The notes below the pieces were generated by a model that was not told the origin of the DNA, did no database searches, and saw nothing but the letters and a program-made list of their open reading frames with translations. Both the position numbers and the translations under genes were made by a program. A stretch of DNA of 64,000 bases from Antitrichia curtipendula (lineage: Eukaryota; Streptophyta; Bryopsida; Hypnales; Leucodontaceae), in contig OX579636.1 in NCBI GenBank assembly GCA_951230915.1, positions 35,337,567-35,401,566 on the forward strand. Reading direction: 5' to 3'. The first letter of the stretch is position 1; each line of letters starts with the position of its first letter. Positions 1 through 11,167 of this stretch are shown here, piece by piece.

Positions 1-303
1 CTTCACCATTCGCTCCTGCACAGCCATGACACCTTTCTTTTCCAAGGGCCTGAATATCATGCCCGAGTCGTCGTCACACGGACTCATGTCGTCCACATCA
101 AGCTCAAAGTATTTTCCTCTCCCGAAGATGTACATGTAGTTGGAGAGCTCCTTGAATTTCTTGTTCGCCACTGCTTCGGCCTTCAAGCGTTTCCTCGCCT
201 CCTCTTCGTCACTTCGTCTTGGCTCCTTTTTGATTTCCAGTTCGACGAAGAGCTTCTCTGGAACGGAGGATTTGTTGAAGGGCACTGTTTCCGGGTTGTC
301 CAC
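1..303 (-). pseudogene. In-frame continuation of the unknown ORF beyond TAG
   Basis: Directly after TAG 304-306 the same frame runs on without a stop for 101 codons and leaves the window. The sequence looks coding: it is charged and mixed (for example FGRGKYFELDVDDMSPCDDD near its end), and reads like a continuation of the Lys/Glu-rich tail. Either the TAG is a nonsense mutation in a once longer protein, or the gene ends at 304 and this is chance. An open run of 101 codons has low chance probability. An intron removing the TAG is also possible. Confidence 0.45.
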
Positions 304-1365
304 CTAGTGACCGTTTACCTTCTTGATCGCTTGTTTGTGCGCCTCCTCTTCGGACACCTCGGTGGATTCCGGGATATCGCTTTGTTGGGACGAACTGGGC
401 ACACTTGCAGTGTCTTTGGCATCAGTCTCCCGTCGCTGCCGCCGACGCTTGCCCTCCGTTTCTTCCTCCAGCAATGTTTCCGCGGGGGTACGGTTGGTTT
501 TCCTCTTCACCTTTTGCTTGGGGCGTGCCGACTTTTTGGGTTTAGACGCAGTGGTTGTGGATGGCGGTGGAGCCATGACGTTGGCTGACACCACGGCACC
601 TCGTTCTGAAGTCGCTTGGGAGCGGGCAGCAGCCGTATCGTTGATTGGCTCCGCGGCACCTACTGGAGGAGGCGCAGAGGCCCGAGCGGCTGCCGTGGCT
701 GGGGCGCCTGCGAGAGCTGACGACGCCGGAGGCCATACACGGGTGCCTGCTCCGGAACTGGAGCCTACTGACTTCTTTGACTTCTTGGGGGGCCGGTTTT
801 GCGAATCCATGGGGGTGCTTCCTACGTCCTGCATGTCAGTCGTACTCGTTAGCGATGCAATGTGGAGGTTGTTTGCATTGTTCAAGTACGTCTTCACAGC
901 GAAGCCGGTTTGTACGAAGTCACCTCCTAGTGCTTTGCATATCGATTTGGTGTCCATCATCAGGGCTTGGAAATGAGGTGGAACGTTATCGTAGTTCTTG
1001 ATTATTCTTTCGTGGGAGAAAGTCATTTCATCTTCTACGCGGATGACGATGACACCGAAGGTGCTGTTTGTTGCATTCACTACATCTATAAGAATGGCCT
1101 CCTGAAGCACATTGATATTAATGACTATGATGTCCTTGAACGATTTCCCTCTAGGGTCTCCGTGCTTCGTAAATCCCAGCGCTAGACTGAAGACAGGCGA
1201 GTCGTGATGGTAGCTCATCTCCACCGTCCACAAGGCCTTCGTCGCCAACAACTGCAGCGGAGTTTTCTCCTCTATGTGAGCTTTCCAGCACTCGTGCACG
1301 CGGTCAGGCGCCAGCCGTTTTATATAGCCTATGAGTGGTGGCTTGCTCTCCAAAAAGGACTCCAT
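304..1365 (-). CDS. Unknown protein with disordered basic C-terminal half
   Basis: I do not recognise this family. The first ATG is at 1365 and an in-frame stop lies upstream at 1393-1395, so the start is well bounded; the protein is 353 residues. Residues 1 to about 185 look globular, with mixed hydrophobic and charged sequence. After that it is low complexity: first Ser/Ala/Pro-rich, then a Lys/Arg-rich stretch around SKPKKSARPKQKVKRK that could be a nuclear localisation signal. The reading ends at TAG 304-306, but the same frame stays open for 101 more codons to the window edge (next entry). It points away from the DUF7869-like gene at 12272-15442. Copies of the palindrome shared with that gene lie 200-960 bp upstream. 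A role as the second protein of a large transposon is inference only. Confidence 0.6.
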   Translation of the reverse strand: MESFLESKPPLIGYIKRLAPDRVHECWKAHIEEKTPLQLLATKALWTVEMSYHHDSPVFSLALGFTKHGDPRGKSFKDIIVININVLQEAILIDVVNATNSTFGVIVIRVEDEMTFSHERIIKNYDNVPPHFQALMMDTKSICKALGGDFVQTGFAVKTYLNNANNLHIASLTSTTDMQDVGSTPMDSQNRPPKKSKKSVGSSSGAGTRVWPPASSALAGAPATAAARASAPPPVGAAEPINDTAAARSQATSERGAVVSANVMAPPPSTTTASKPKKSARPKQKVKRKTNRTPAETLLEEETEGKRRRQRRETDAKDTASVPSSSQQSDIPESTEVSEEEAHKQAIKKVNGH

Positions 1366-1377
1366 GGCACTGTCCAC

Positions 1378-1903
1378 AGGAATTCGTACGAATTAGACCA
1401 CGCGGTCTAAATTGGAATTTGCAATAACATTTTTTTATCCGCGTCAACGGAAATCCAACTTAGAGCGCGCGTTTTAGAACTTACATTACCCGAAGAGTTC
1501 ATTAGAGCAAGCTTTCTGATCCTTTCCGAACTAGTGCAACGAATATACCGAGGAAATGACGCAACGGTTCAGTGCGACCGCTCTGAATCGTATGCGACTT
1601 CTGACTTTTACATTGGTTCCTTTGGAAGGGATTCATATTTAGTAGATTTCTATTCTAACGAGTTTTAGCTAATCGATGGAGGGGTTCCTAGATTAGTGAG
1701 GGTACTCTATGCTAGTCTAGATGACTATCGTTTCTATTAAATGAATGTCTTGTGACTTTTAGTTCGTGATCCCTATGCCTTATTAGACATTGGATATATC
1801 CAAACAAACGATACCCTGCGATCTATTATACTTCTAGCCCGTCCTTGTTCTAGTAGTGGATTAGAATGGGTGACTTGATTGTATCCTCGTTTGCTGCAGT
1901 TGT
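1378..1903. other. Upstream region of the unknown ORF
   Basis: No gene is visible. One outlying copy of the palindrome is present at 1568-1587 (TTCAGTGCGACCGCTCTGAA), preceded by ACGG as in the second array. The rest shows no recognisable feature. Confidence 0.5.
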
Positions 1904-2328
1904 TTCAGAGCGGCCGCTTTGAACCTCTATGCTCATCCATGGTGGATATGCACATTAATGAGGTTCAGAGCGGCCGCTCTGAACCCGTGCTCGTCCATGG
2001 TGGGTATGCACAATGATGAGGTTCAGAGCGGCCGCTCTGAACCTATGCTCATCCATGTGGGGTATGCACATTGATGACGTTCAGAGCGGCCGCTCTGATT
2101 CTCTTCAATTCCTGTAGTTCAGACGACCAGGCAACAGTTCAGAGCGGCCGCTCTGATCCTCTTCAATTTTCATAATTCAAACATCCGATGAGATCAGAGC
2201 AGCCGCTCTGATCCTGTTCGCATCCGAGAAGTTGGGCTACATTAATTGAGTTCAGAGCGGCCGCTCTAATCTATAATCTAGTCATCCCTTTTATGGAATT
2301 CGTAGAGGTTCAGAGCAGCCGCTCTGAT
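1904..2328. repeat. Palindrome array 1 (8 copies, about 58-bp spacing)
   Basis: Eight copies of TTCAGAGCGGCCGCTCTGAA or close variants start at 1904, 1964, 2022, 2080, 2138, 2193, 2251 and 2309, so the spacing is 60, 58, 58, 58, 55, 58 and 58 bp. The core TCAGAGCGGCCGCTCTGA is a perfect 18-bp palindrome containing a NotI site. The first linkers resemble each other (each has CATCCATG or GTCCATGG and TATGCACA), but the later linkers are different sequences and still keep the spacing. Variant copies differ mostly at CpG (GAGCAGCC). The array lies 540-960 bp upstream of the minus-strand gene. It is likely a binding-site array for a dimeric protein or a transposon subterminal repeat. Confidence 0.9.
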
Positions 2329-2339
2329 CCTTTAGAATG

Positions 2340-3367
2340 ACCGCGGGTATAGGCTACCTTTCTAAAATGTACCTAACGGAGACATGTGTAAGTGTTATTT
2401 TTAGTACCTGAATGAGAACGACTGCTTCCTTCGACTGTTGCGTCCGGATTGAGCACTCCCTCCTCCGCACTGCACTTAGGAAGTTGTTTTTCAAATGAAT
2501 CTGGTTGCATGACAATTGATATGCACTTCTTAGGGCCACAATGTGAAGCATTGCACACATAATTGTATGGTACACTGATACATTCAAAGGAAACCATAAC
2601 GGAGCAAATCAATGATGCAAATGAACTCGGCAAACTGCACACGTTCAAGCTTGCAGGAAATTGAACTGAAACCCTAGAATTGCCATGGAATTGAAGAATT
2701 CACAAAGGTGATGGAACTGAGACTTCAGTGGCTTGAGAAATACCTGGAAGCACACGCACGATCGACTGCACTCTTCATCGTGGAGGATGAAGCACCGCGA
2801 CCGCAATGACAAAGGCTCCACAATGTCGCTGAAATTTTAGGAGAAACCTAATTAGCTAGCTGTGCATTCTATCTGGCTTTCAATAAACCCAAAGACTGCA
2901 CCAAAGTAAAGCTATACAACGAAAGAATCAAGATACAAAACACAACAGAGCACAAAAACACAAATGAAAAAACAAGGGAAAACAAAAACAAAATAGAGCA
3001 CCGCAAACGAAAAACGTACCCAGTGTGGAGCTTCACTGACAATCGGCAGGGGTACACACTCCTTCACACAGCGTTGAGCGGATGAGCGCACAAGTTGCCA
3101 AGACGCGCAGCAAATTGCAAATCGTAAAACAAAACAAAACACAATGGAAGGCGCGCGGCAGTGTGGGACGAGAGCAAACACAAGAAAGTGGACATTCAAC
3201 ACCCGCGCTGGTAACCCTCGAAAGAGCGATGACGACGACCAACCAAGGCAAGATTGACGGACCTCATTCCGAAGCTACACCGACCCTCTGTCAAATCTGG
3301 AGCAGTCCCGAGCCTCCACGAATTCACCAAACCTGCCATGCATCTACTAAGTACATGTTCATTCATG
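2340..3367. other. Intergenic stretch, nothing recognised
   Basis: Short ORFs occur on both strands but overlap one another and have no domain signal. Nothing else is supported. Confidence 0.4.
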
Positions 3368-3371
3368 TTAA

Positions 3372-4008
3372 CCCCTAAATGCCCAAGGCCTGTTTCGAGC
3401 TCCTTGAAATTTGCTCTAAATTGAACAAAATACCAACATTTTGATAAATTGTATCAATTTTGTTTGAATTGTAACCGTATAAATTCAAACTAGACATGTT
3501 AGAGATCTCATAGGAAAAGAAAACACAACAATATCACTTACGGAGTGAAAGATTATAATGTTTGACTATGAGGGTGTTAAAATTGCACAAATCTTTCAAT
3601 CCTCTTTTCACAAGTCAAATCTAAAATGTTGGTGACCAAAAAAATATGATGTTAAAGGACCTAACATGTATAACCCCAATCAATTTATAGCTTCTTAAAA
3701 TCTACTCTATAACTTTTTTAAATGAATTTTGAATGTGATGTTTTCTCCAAGATCTAGTGTATTTGAGGCTCATTTCCAAGAGCTCTCAACACTACGGGAG
3801 GTCTAGATTGCAATGGGTACCCTTGCACAAAATCTTGAATAGAAAAATCACTATCATTTATTTTCAAGATCGGATTTTTAATGCTAAAACTAGACTTCGA
3901 GAAGAACTTTCCAAATACATAAACTACTAAAAATAGCAATTTGATTAGGTTTTATTTAACTTCAAAGTTTTGCAAACACCAGATTTGGGTGCCTCGGGCA
4001 TTTAGGGG
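3372..4008. mobile_element. TTAA-type MITE, family 1, copy 1
   Basis: A 637-bp noncoding element. The left end is CCCCTAAATGCCCAAGGC and the right end, read inverted, is CCCCTAAATGCCCGAGGC. It is flanked by TTAA at 3368-3371 and TTAC at 4009-4012. The whole length matches copy 2 at 9725-10369 and, inverted, copy 3 near 32193-32887. A TTAA target and ends beginning CCC fit piggyBac; Sola3 also uses TTAA. There is no transposase ORF, so mobilisation in trans would be required. Confidence 0.88.
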
Positions 4009-4012
4009 TTAC

Positions 4013-5810
4013 GGTCTACTAGGAAGAATGACTGGATTATTCATTCTAGTTGAAGCCAATAATTTGAAATTTTTTTCTATGCAATGATTGTTGTGAAAAT
4101 TTGTTACCAATTCTTGATTTTGCTGCTTAATTGGTCCAAAAAAATTTCTAGACTACAATAAGTGCCTCAAACAATAATCCTCTTTTTCAAACTGCTAGGT
4201 GGTTTGGAAATGGACATTATGTGGAGTCGTGGACTACCAACAATGTGAGAACATAATTAAGACTTGCCAAATATTGCTTAATACTTTACCAATGGACGGA
4301 ATAAGAACCATAGTTGTGGGTCCATTTTAAAGCCAGAGGGGGCCACTCCATTTTTCTAAATGAGAATTGATTGTCCAATTTCCATCTTACACATGGGTAA
4401 AGAAAGTAGGGTCCGTTAAAGTTTAATATGGGTTGCATCTAGGAACCCCTGTATATTATTTTTTAAATGCCACACTTTTTGTTTTTGTTCAAGCCATATC
4501 TTTTTCTAGATTACACGCATATGGGTTTTGTGAAACTCAGAATCATAAATACTTGCATACAATGTAATTCTCTAGAAATTCATAAGTAATTCACAAATTT
4601 GTTACAAAACATGAAACCACTTGTGTTTCATTCCATTTGAATTATTCTTCAAATGAAAAATAAGGGAAAATGTTTTGGGCACTCGAAACATAAATTTTGT
4701 AAGATATGTATCTGTGGAACTGTACAATTGAAAGTATATAAATATGTATTACGCTCCAACATTATGTTTCTGATTCTTGAATGTACCTTTTAAAAATAGA
4801 TTCAGTATATGAATAAGTACGTAAATTAAAAACTTGAAAATATTAATGAACGATAACAAAATTAGCCATGATGATAACAAAACTCCCCACGCCGTTGGTT
4901 ATTCTTTTTTTAACAGTGTGTGAACTTTAATTCAACTCTAAGCTTTAAAAATACTTGTCTCCATCCTTTAAAGTTATTTTAGATCGTGTAAACACCAAAA
5001 ATGTCTTCATTTTCATTTCAAGAGTAACATTGAATGCTTGATGAAAAAGCCTAATTATTTTCTGTATGTGACATTTAAAACTTTTTAGAAAATAGAAAAC
5101 AATATATTGTCATCCATAATTTATGGAATGCTCTAGATGCTTCTTTCCAGGATTTGACCCCAACAATTTGAATTGCAATTAACAAAGTTGAGCTTCTACT
5201 CCAATTCCAAATTTTTCAACAACACTAGTTTGCGAGCTTGAGAGCTGTGAGCGTACATTTTGTGAGCCCAAAGATTGACTTTCAAAAAATTTCAAATTTT
5301 TCAGTGTTAGGAAAAAAAAATCCGAATATATTTCAAAGTTCTAGGTAGGAAATAGTGAATCTACAAACTTTTTATAGTGGACCTATGACTGCGGACCTGG
5401 GGCCATGGACCTATTATCGTGGACCTATAAATAGTTCAAAATATTAATTTTTTCATTCCTACAATCTTTATAGGTATATTCAATACATAGAACGGTGACC
5501 TTTAATTATCCCATATCGATTGAAATTACCAATATAAGCTAATATAAGAATACTTCAGATACATGATTAGGCAAGCTAAAGATCGACGTAAGTTGATTGC
5601 CATGCATCATTGTAGTAGACTACTACGTCCGTCTTTAGTTTTTGTACTTCATTCAAATTATAATTCTAAAAATTATTTCTGGTGATGACATTTACTGCCA
5701 TTTCATTTACAAATAGGGATACAATAGAGAATTGGAATTTCCAAAATAAACTAATATAAAAAGACTTGGAATAGTTGTTTACAATACCTAGGGATCAATG
5801 TTAACCCTAT
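4013..5810. other. AT-rich noncoding DNA
   Basis: No ORF of substance is present. A few short phrases around GGACCTAT repeat at 5383-5430. No RNA gene or complete transposon was recognised. Confidence 0.4.
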
Positions 5811-5814
5811 GTAG

Positions 5815-5987
5815 CACTTGGGACCCCAGATGAGACATTTGGGACCCCTAAGTGTAGTACTCGGGGCTCCAGATGAAACACTTGGGACCCTCAGGTGTAA
5901 CACTTGGGACCCTCAGGTGTAACACTTGGGGCCCAAGATGAGACACTTGGGACCTTGACGTGTAGTACTTGGGGCCCCTGTTGAAAC
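5815..5987. repeat. Minisatellite, about 8 units of 19-24 bp
   Basis: A tandem repeat of CACTTGGGACCC followed by either AGATGARA or a TCAGGTGTAA-like half. The two tail types alternate in part. Units vary from 19 to 24 bp and two neighbouring copies are identical. It is GC-richer than its surroundings and has no coding potential. Confidence 0.85.
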
Positions 5988-5989
5988 TT

Positions 5990-6935
5990 TCTTTAAATGA
6001 CCATCATTTCCTTAAGGAACCAAAGGATTTTGGTTTGGATCCTATAACTTCAATTTTGAATGGTACTTTGGGTTTTTTTTGTAAAGATAGAAAATTACAA
6101 TAGCTTTTTTGAAATATAATTTTATTTTTATAGATGCTCGAGAGCAAAAGTTATACCATAAGAAGACAAAAAATGACTTCAACATGCCCTCACAAAAAAA
6201 AAAAAAAAAATTGAAATAATTTTTTTGATAACTCTATCTTATAGACTGTATTATTGTCTGCATCAAAAGCTTTTGTTCATTCCATTTGAATTTGTATATT
6301 AAAACTTATGGTGCATCTTCTTTTGCAAGCAATCACAACATCTTCTTGAAATTTTTTTGTATACTTAGCTAGGATTCATTTATAAGCTCAATTTTTATTG
6401 TTTTCCAAACAAAAGATTCTATAGGATTTAATTTGATTTTAGCACAATCTCACCATTGGAATCAATGTCTTTTGATTCCATCTTAGAGCTATGAATTTGG
6501 ATCTTGTAACCTACAAACTATTTATCTAATATTAATTTTACCCGACCTTGTTGCATCACAATACCTTCAACAAGTGTGATTGCTTAAAGGTCTAAAATTT
6601 AATCCATTATGAAATAGTCAAATATCATATTAGAGCTAGTTTTTTTGTTTTAAATTGTGTTTAATTATCAATCTTATATTTCTATTATGTGACACTATAA
6701 CTATCATTCATTATGAAAATTTTCACTTTGTGCGATTCAAAATTGACATAATTATAATTTTTGGGACTAAAAGTAAAAATAAATTTGTAAATATAATAAA
6801 AATAATTCAATTAATTTGAAATATTTATAAAAAATACAAAGAGCAATAGAAATTAGTGTGATAACTTCTCAATTAGTTATTTTATTTTGTACATCCAAAA
6901 CACACTTGGCAATGACTTTCAAGTCAAATTTACTA
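5990..6935. other. AT-rich noncoding DNA
   Basis: Contains a run of about 17 A near 6194-6210 and otherwise unstructured AT-rich sequence. Nothing recognised. Confidence 0.4.
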
Positions 6936-6939
6936 TTAA

Positions 6940-8245
6940 CCCTTTAGTGACCGTGGTTGATTTGGGGGGCGGCGTATTTTTTCAAGAAAGTGAACTTTGT
7001 GGCCACTCTAAAGATGTAGTCTTAGATCAAACCATACAAGGTGTTTCCATGAGGGAGATTCTCCAACCTTACAAAAAATCAAACTCATCCAACGGTACAA
7101 ATCTCTATAAATAAGGTAGAAGGTCCATAAATGAACCTTTTAAGGGCTAAAATTGAATTTTGGGGAGGTGAAACATCTTTTAATATTTTTTAGTAAATTT
7201 TCCACAAAAGACAAGTAGAATAGGCATCTAAGGTAGAACAGCCCAATTCCGTCAGTTTCCCAATTCCGTTGCCTATGCTTTGGCCCCAATTCCGTCAACT
7301 GTAAAATCTATATGCATTCACTTTCCTGACAAATTTCAGTGCATTAATGCCTAAAGGATTAACGTGTCAATCCTTCACTGGTGGGAACTTAAGTGCCAAT
7401 AGATACATGTTAAGATGGTAATGGATTGTTCATGAGACAATTTTGACCCGACTCTATGCACAGTTTTGAACTTTTTAGGGCAGCTTACTTTGAAAATTCA
7501 CAGAAATTACAATTTTGATCCGAAAATTATAATTCCACTTGGGTTTGATTTGTGAAACAACCACACAACTCTGAAAAATATGTACCTCTCTTGAAGTTGG
7601 CCCAAAGATAGTCAGATTGCAAATCAGTATGGTAATAGGTTGTTCTACCTTAACCCAAGTAGTTTCATATTTTTCAAGCTTTGTGAAATTAGTTACAAAT
7701 TTTTGAAGTTCACAAAAAATAGTCATCTGTGGTCATCAATGCAAATACCCTTCTAAAATGTGCAGATTTGGTACATTGAAGAAAGTGAAATGTACCTCTA
7801 CATCATGTTTGCTTCTAGAGCCTTGTTCGAGTTTGAATTGCTTTTCTGATAAATCAAAAATCAATGATTTGAATGTCCCTTTAGAATTTGCGCTACATAA
7901 ATACCAATGCATAAGTTTACTTTGGGCATTCATGAGATTACAAAGAAACACTTATGCCTTGTCAAGACATGAAGTTACAAAAAAATCTCACAATGTGGTT
8001 GACATTATTTTGTATTTTTGTTGAATACTTTCCATTTGAAGGTCCAGGCCATTTGAGTTTGCAACCTCATTGCTAATTCATCAAATTGAATGCTCCAACT
8101 CCCTTAAAATTGGTTTTGTTTGAAGCGCATGAAGACACTCTAATTGCGTTACTCTTTGAGTTTTTTGTGATCAAATGTATTTGGAATAGCATTAGACCAA
8201 GAGTCCCAAAATCGACCACAAAATGGTCGACCGGTCACTAAAGGG
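6940..8245. mobile_element. TTAA-type nonautonomous transposon, family 2
   Basis: A 1306-bp element with perfect TTAA on both sides (6936-6939 and 8246-8249) and a perfect 14-bp terminal inverted repeat, CCCTTTAGTGACCG. Short ORFs inside (6887-7114, 7758-8024) have low complexity and no transposase motif. The ends resemble those of families 1 and 3 only in beginning CCC and carrying a CTWTA- or CTAAA-like core, so this is a separate family with the same target preference. Confidence 0.88.
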
Positions 8246-8249
8246 TTAA

Positions 8250-9720
8250 GCTAAATTCATCCTATTATATACTTAAAGTATAATGAAAAATATAAAGTTT
8301 ATATTTTTCATGGGTGAAAAAGGGTGTTTTCTATTGACAATTATTTTTCTATAAATCTTGCAAAAAAAATCAAGTAACTATAATTTAAAAAAATAGAAGA
8401 TAGAAATAAAAATATATCAATTAGAAATTAGATTTAGATTTTTTTTTCTTTTTAACATAAATGAAAGTTAGAATGAAAAATATCACTTTGTAATTGAAGT
8501 TTAAAATAAACATTTTGAAAGGATAAAAGTTGAATGAAAAAAACACAATATGGTGAAATACGGATCTTAATACTTGGAGCTTGTGATTGCAATAGTTTTT
8601 GGTAAATATTGAGAAAGATTAGAGTTTATAATATGGACTTCTTTTTGTTTCATAATGTCAAGATAAATTCTAAACTTGTGAAACGTTAGAAATAGTCATT
8701 TAATCTTCAGAGGATGTAGTCCCCACGAAAAAGAGAGCCACCAGAATGCTTTATTATTGGACGGATAGTTGCATTCCTTGTTTATTTAAGTGAGCAGGCA
8801 TGTCATCTATTGGTCACTTTTGGCCTTGGCGTCTTTTTAAGGGTTAAGTTAAACAAAGGAACATGTAGGACTATTGTGTATTTTAACAATTTAGCTTTTG
8901 AAGGATAGATTTGATATTCTAAGACTTCAAGAGTACAAATTTTCACAAATGTAAAGTGCATTTGAATCACATCATGTATAGTTAGTGTACTATTTTGTGA
9001 TAGAAATGGAAGGTTTACATTGCACAATTCTAAGGAGAGAAGCCTAAAAACTCTTCTATAAATGGTACACCACAAGTCCAAAAAAAGGGTGAAAATGCAC
9101 TTTTATTGTCATTTAATCAATGCACTTGGTCAAGTGCAGCATTTACAAATTGTATGTTGTTCATAGTTCACCATCTTTACACTCAACTACATAAAATTGC
9201 TCCTTTTAATTGTGTGTAAAATTCATCTCATCACCAATAAAGGTTTTGTACTTTACCCCATGATGCACCCCAAACACCTGCACCACCACCTCCCAAAAAA
9301 CCAAAAAAAATTTGAGTTCTATTTTTCCCTCATGCTGAAGGCTTCCTGTCAACCCGCAAGAGGTCCATAAAAACAAGAAGACAGTCACTATATAAATCTC
9401 AATCTCAATCTCAATGGACCAACTATATTTGATTTTAAACAAACCCATCTACAATTTCTGTTTTTCTTAACATTTAGATCATCAAATGAAGATGAATCAC
9501 CCTGGGAGGTCCCACAAGAGGACAATAATCAACTAATCAATAATTTGGTATAATTAAGGTCATTTGTGCCAGAAATAAAATTTATTGTGACAAAGATACT
9601 ATTAGATATCAAAATAATCCATATTCAATAATCCAATTTGGCAAGATTTAAAAAAATTAAAATAAAAAAAATCCAACAGCAACACATCAAGATGAAATTA
9701 TCATTACCCTTTTGTTGGTC
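8250..9720. other. AT-rich noncoding DNA with one possible element end
   Basis: At 8805-8848 the phrase GGTCAC...TTGGCGT...TTTTAAGGGTT recalls 30448-30475 and could be a further element end, but no partner was found. A short ATCTCA microsatellite lies near 9397-9414. No gene. Confidence 0.4.
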
Positions 9721-9724
9721 TTAA

Positions 9725-10369
9725 CCCCTAAATGCCCAAGGCCTATTTTGAGCGTCTTGGAATTAGCTCTAAATTGAACAAAATGCCAACATTTTGGTAA
9801 GTTGTATCAATTTTTTTGAATTGTAACCATACAAATTCAAACTAGACATGTTAGAGATCTCATAGGAAAAGAAAACGCAATAATATTACCTATGGAGTGG
9901 AAGATTGTAATGTTTGACTATGAGGGTGTTAAAACTGCAAATGTGATGTGAAGTCTTTCAATCCTCTTTTCACAAGTCAAATCTAAAATGTTGGTGACCA
10001 AAAAAATATGAGGTTCAAGGTCCTAACATGTATAACCCCATTCAATTTATGGCTTCTTAAAATGTAATCTATAATTTTGTTAAATGAATCTGATTGTGAT
10101 TTTTTCTCCAAGCTCTAGTGTATTTGAGGCTCATTTTCAAGAGCTCTCAACACTACGGGAAGTTAAGATTGCATTGGGTACCCTTGGACAAAATCTTGAA
10201 TAGAAAAATCACTATCATTTATTTTCAAGATTATACTTTTGATGCTAAAACTAGACTTTAAGAAAAGCTTTCTAAAAATATAAACTACTAAAAATAGCAA
10301 CTAGATTAGGTTTTATTTAACTTCAAAGTTTTACAAACACCAGATTTTGGTGCCTCGGGTAATTAGGGG
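9725..10369. mobile_element. TTAA-type MITE, family 1, copy 2
   Basis: A 645-bp copy, same orientation as copy 1 and similar over the whole length. It has perfect TTAA duplications at 9721-9724 and 10370-10373. The left end CCCCTAAATGCCCAAGGC matches copy 1 exactly; the right end has a changed base pair or two (GGGTAATTAGGGG). The intact target duplication makes it the best copy for defining the family. Confidence 0.9.
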
Positions 10370-10373
10370 TTAA

Positions 10374-11167
10374 TACCTGAAATTCCGGCTGCAGCGCCAG
10401 TGAAAGCCATGATTTTTCTACTCAGCCGCCAAATATTGAAATGCAATGTCAGTTCCCTCCTTAAATTAGCCTATAGCACAATGGCACGAGGTAGACACGC
10501 AGCAAAAAAACAAAACTCTGCCACAAGATTGAAGGACTGTCAGAAGACACCGTACCGAAAGGAATTCCATAGCCCATGTCCGTGGCACCCGGAAGACGTG
10601 GGTTGTATCGAAATGACTTCGGTCGGCGCTCCTTGTTTCATTTTTTTTTTTGCGAATCATGTCGTCGTCGTGTTGAGGGACTTTTTTCGCCGCTTTTTCC
10701 ATTCATGTTCGACGTCGCTGCGCTGTCCTTCAGTACCTTCTCCATTGCTCCGAAGTTGCCGGCGACATTGGAGCGTTTCACTCAGGTATGATTCACTTCA
10801 CATTGGACCTTGAATTTGATTGTGATTCTGCTCAATGATTGTGCAGAAACGTTCCATCGCCGTGAATGCACGTTGTCGGCTGCATTTGTGGGAAGGGTGA
10901 AAGTCACAATGCCTTACTTGATTAGTGAGTTTATGGTATTTACTAGCATCATTGTGATTTTCTTCTGCATGTGATTCATTCTCCATTCTCATTGTATAGC
11001 AGTCTGTACGAACGCACATTGCAACGGTTGAATCAGAAATTCATACAATTATGTTATTTAGTGTAGCTCTTATGAATTATTGTGACCTTGGTTCCCAATC
11101 CTGGAGACCTTGCATTCAACTATCGTTTTGTCCCTATCAAATCGTGAACTAAGCATGCCCATAACAG
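10374..11167. other. GC-richer intergenic region upstream of the DUF7869-like gene
   Basis: Base composition rises here compared with the AT-rich DNA to the left. Overlapping short ORFs on both strands (10400-10813) show no domain. A consensus-like splice donor (CTCAG/GTATGA at about 10785) could end a noncoding leader exon; a matching acceptor (TTTGGCAG) ends at 12150. Both are speculative. Confidence 0.3.

Noticed and set aside
307..1410. Plus-strand ORFs across the first 1.4 kb
   Set aside because: They are GC-rich shadows of the minus-strand coding sequence and show no domain.
1904..2328. CRISPR-like look: short palindromic repeats with partly unique spacers
   Set aside because: Plant nuclear context, no cas-like genes, perfect palindrome instead of a CRISPR repeat, and several spacers are related to one another.
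6887..9081. Small ORFs at 6887-7114, 7475-8024 and 8803-9081
   Set aside because: Most lie in or straddle a noncoding transposon, overlap on both strands and show no motif.
10400..10813. ORF of 137 codons
   Set aside because: Overlaps other ORFs in three frames, low-complexity sequence, no homology signal.
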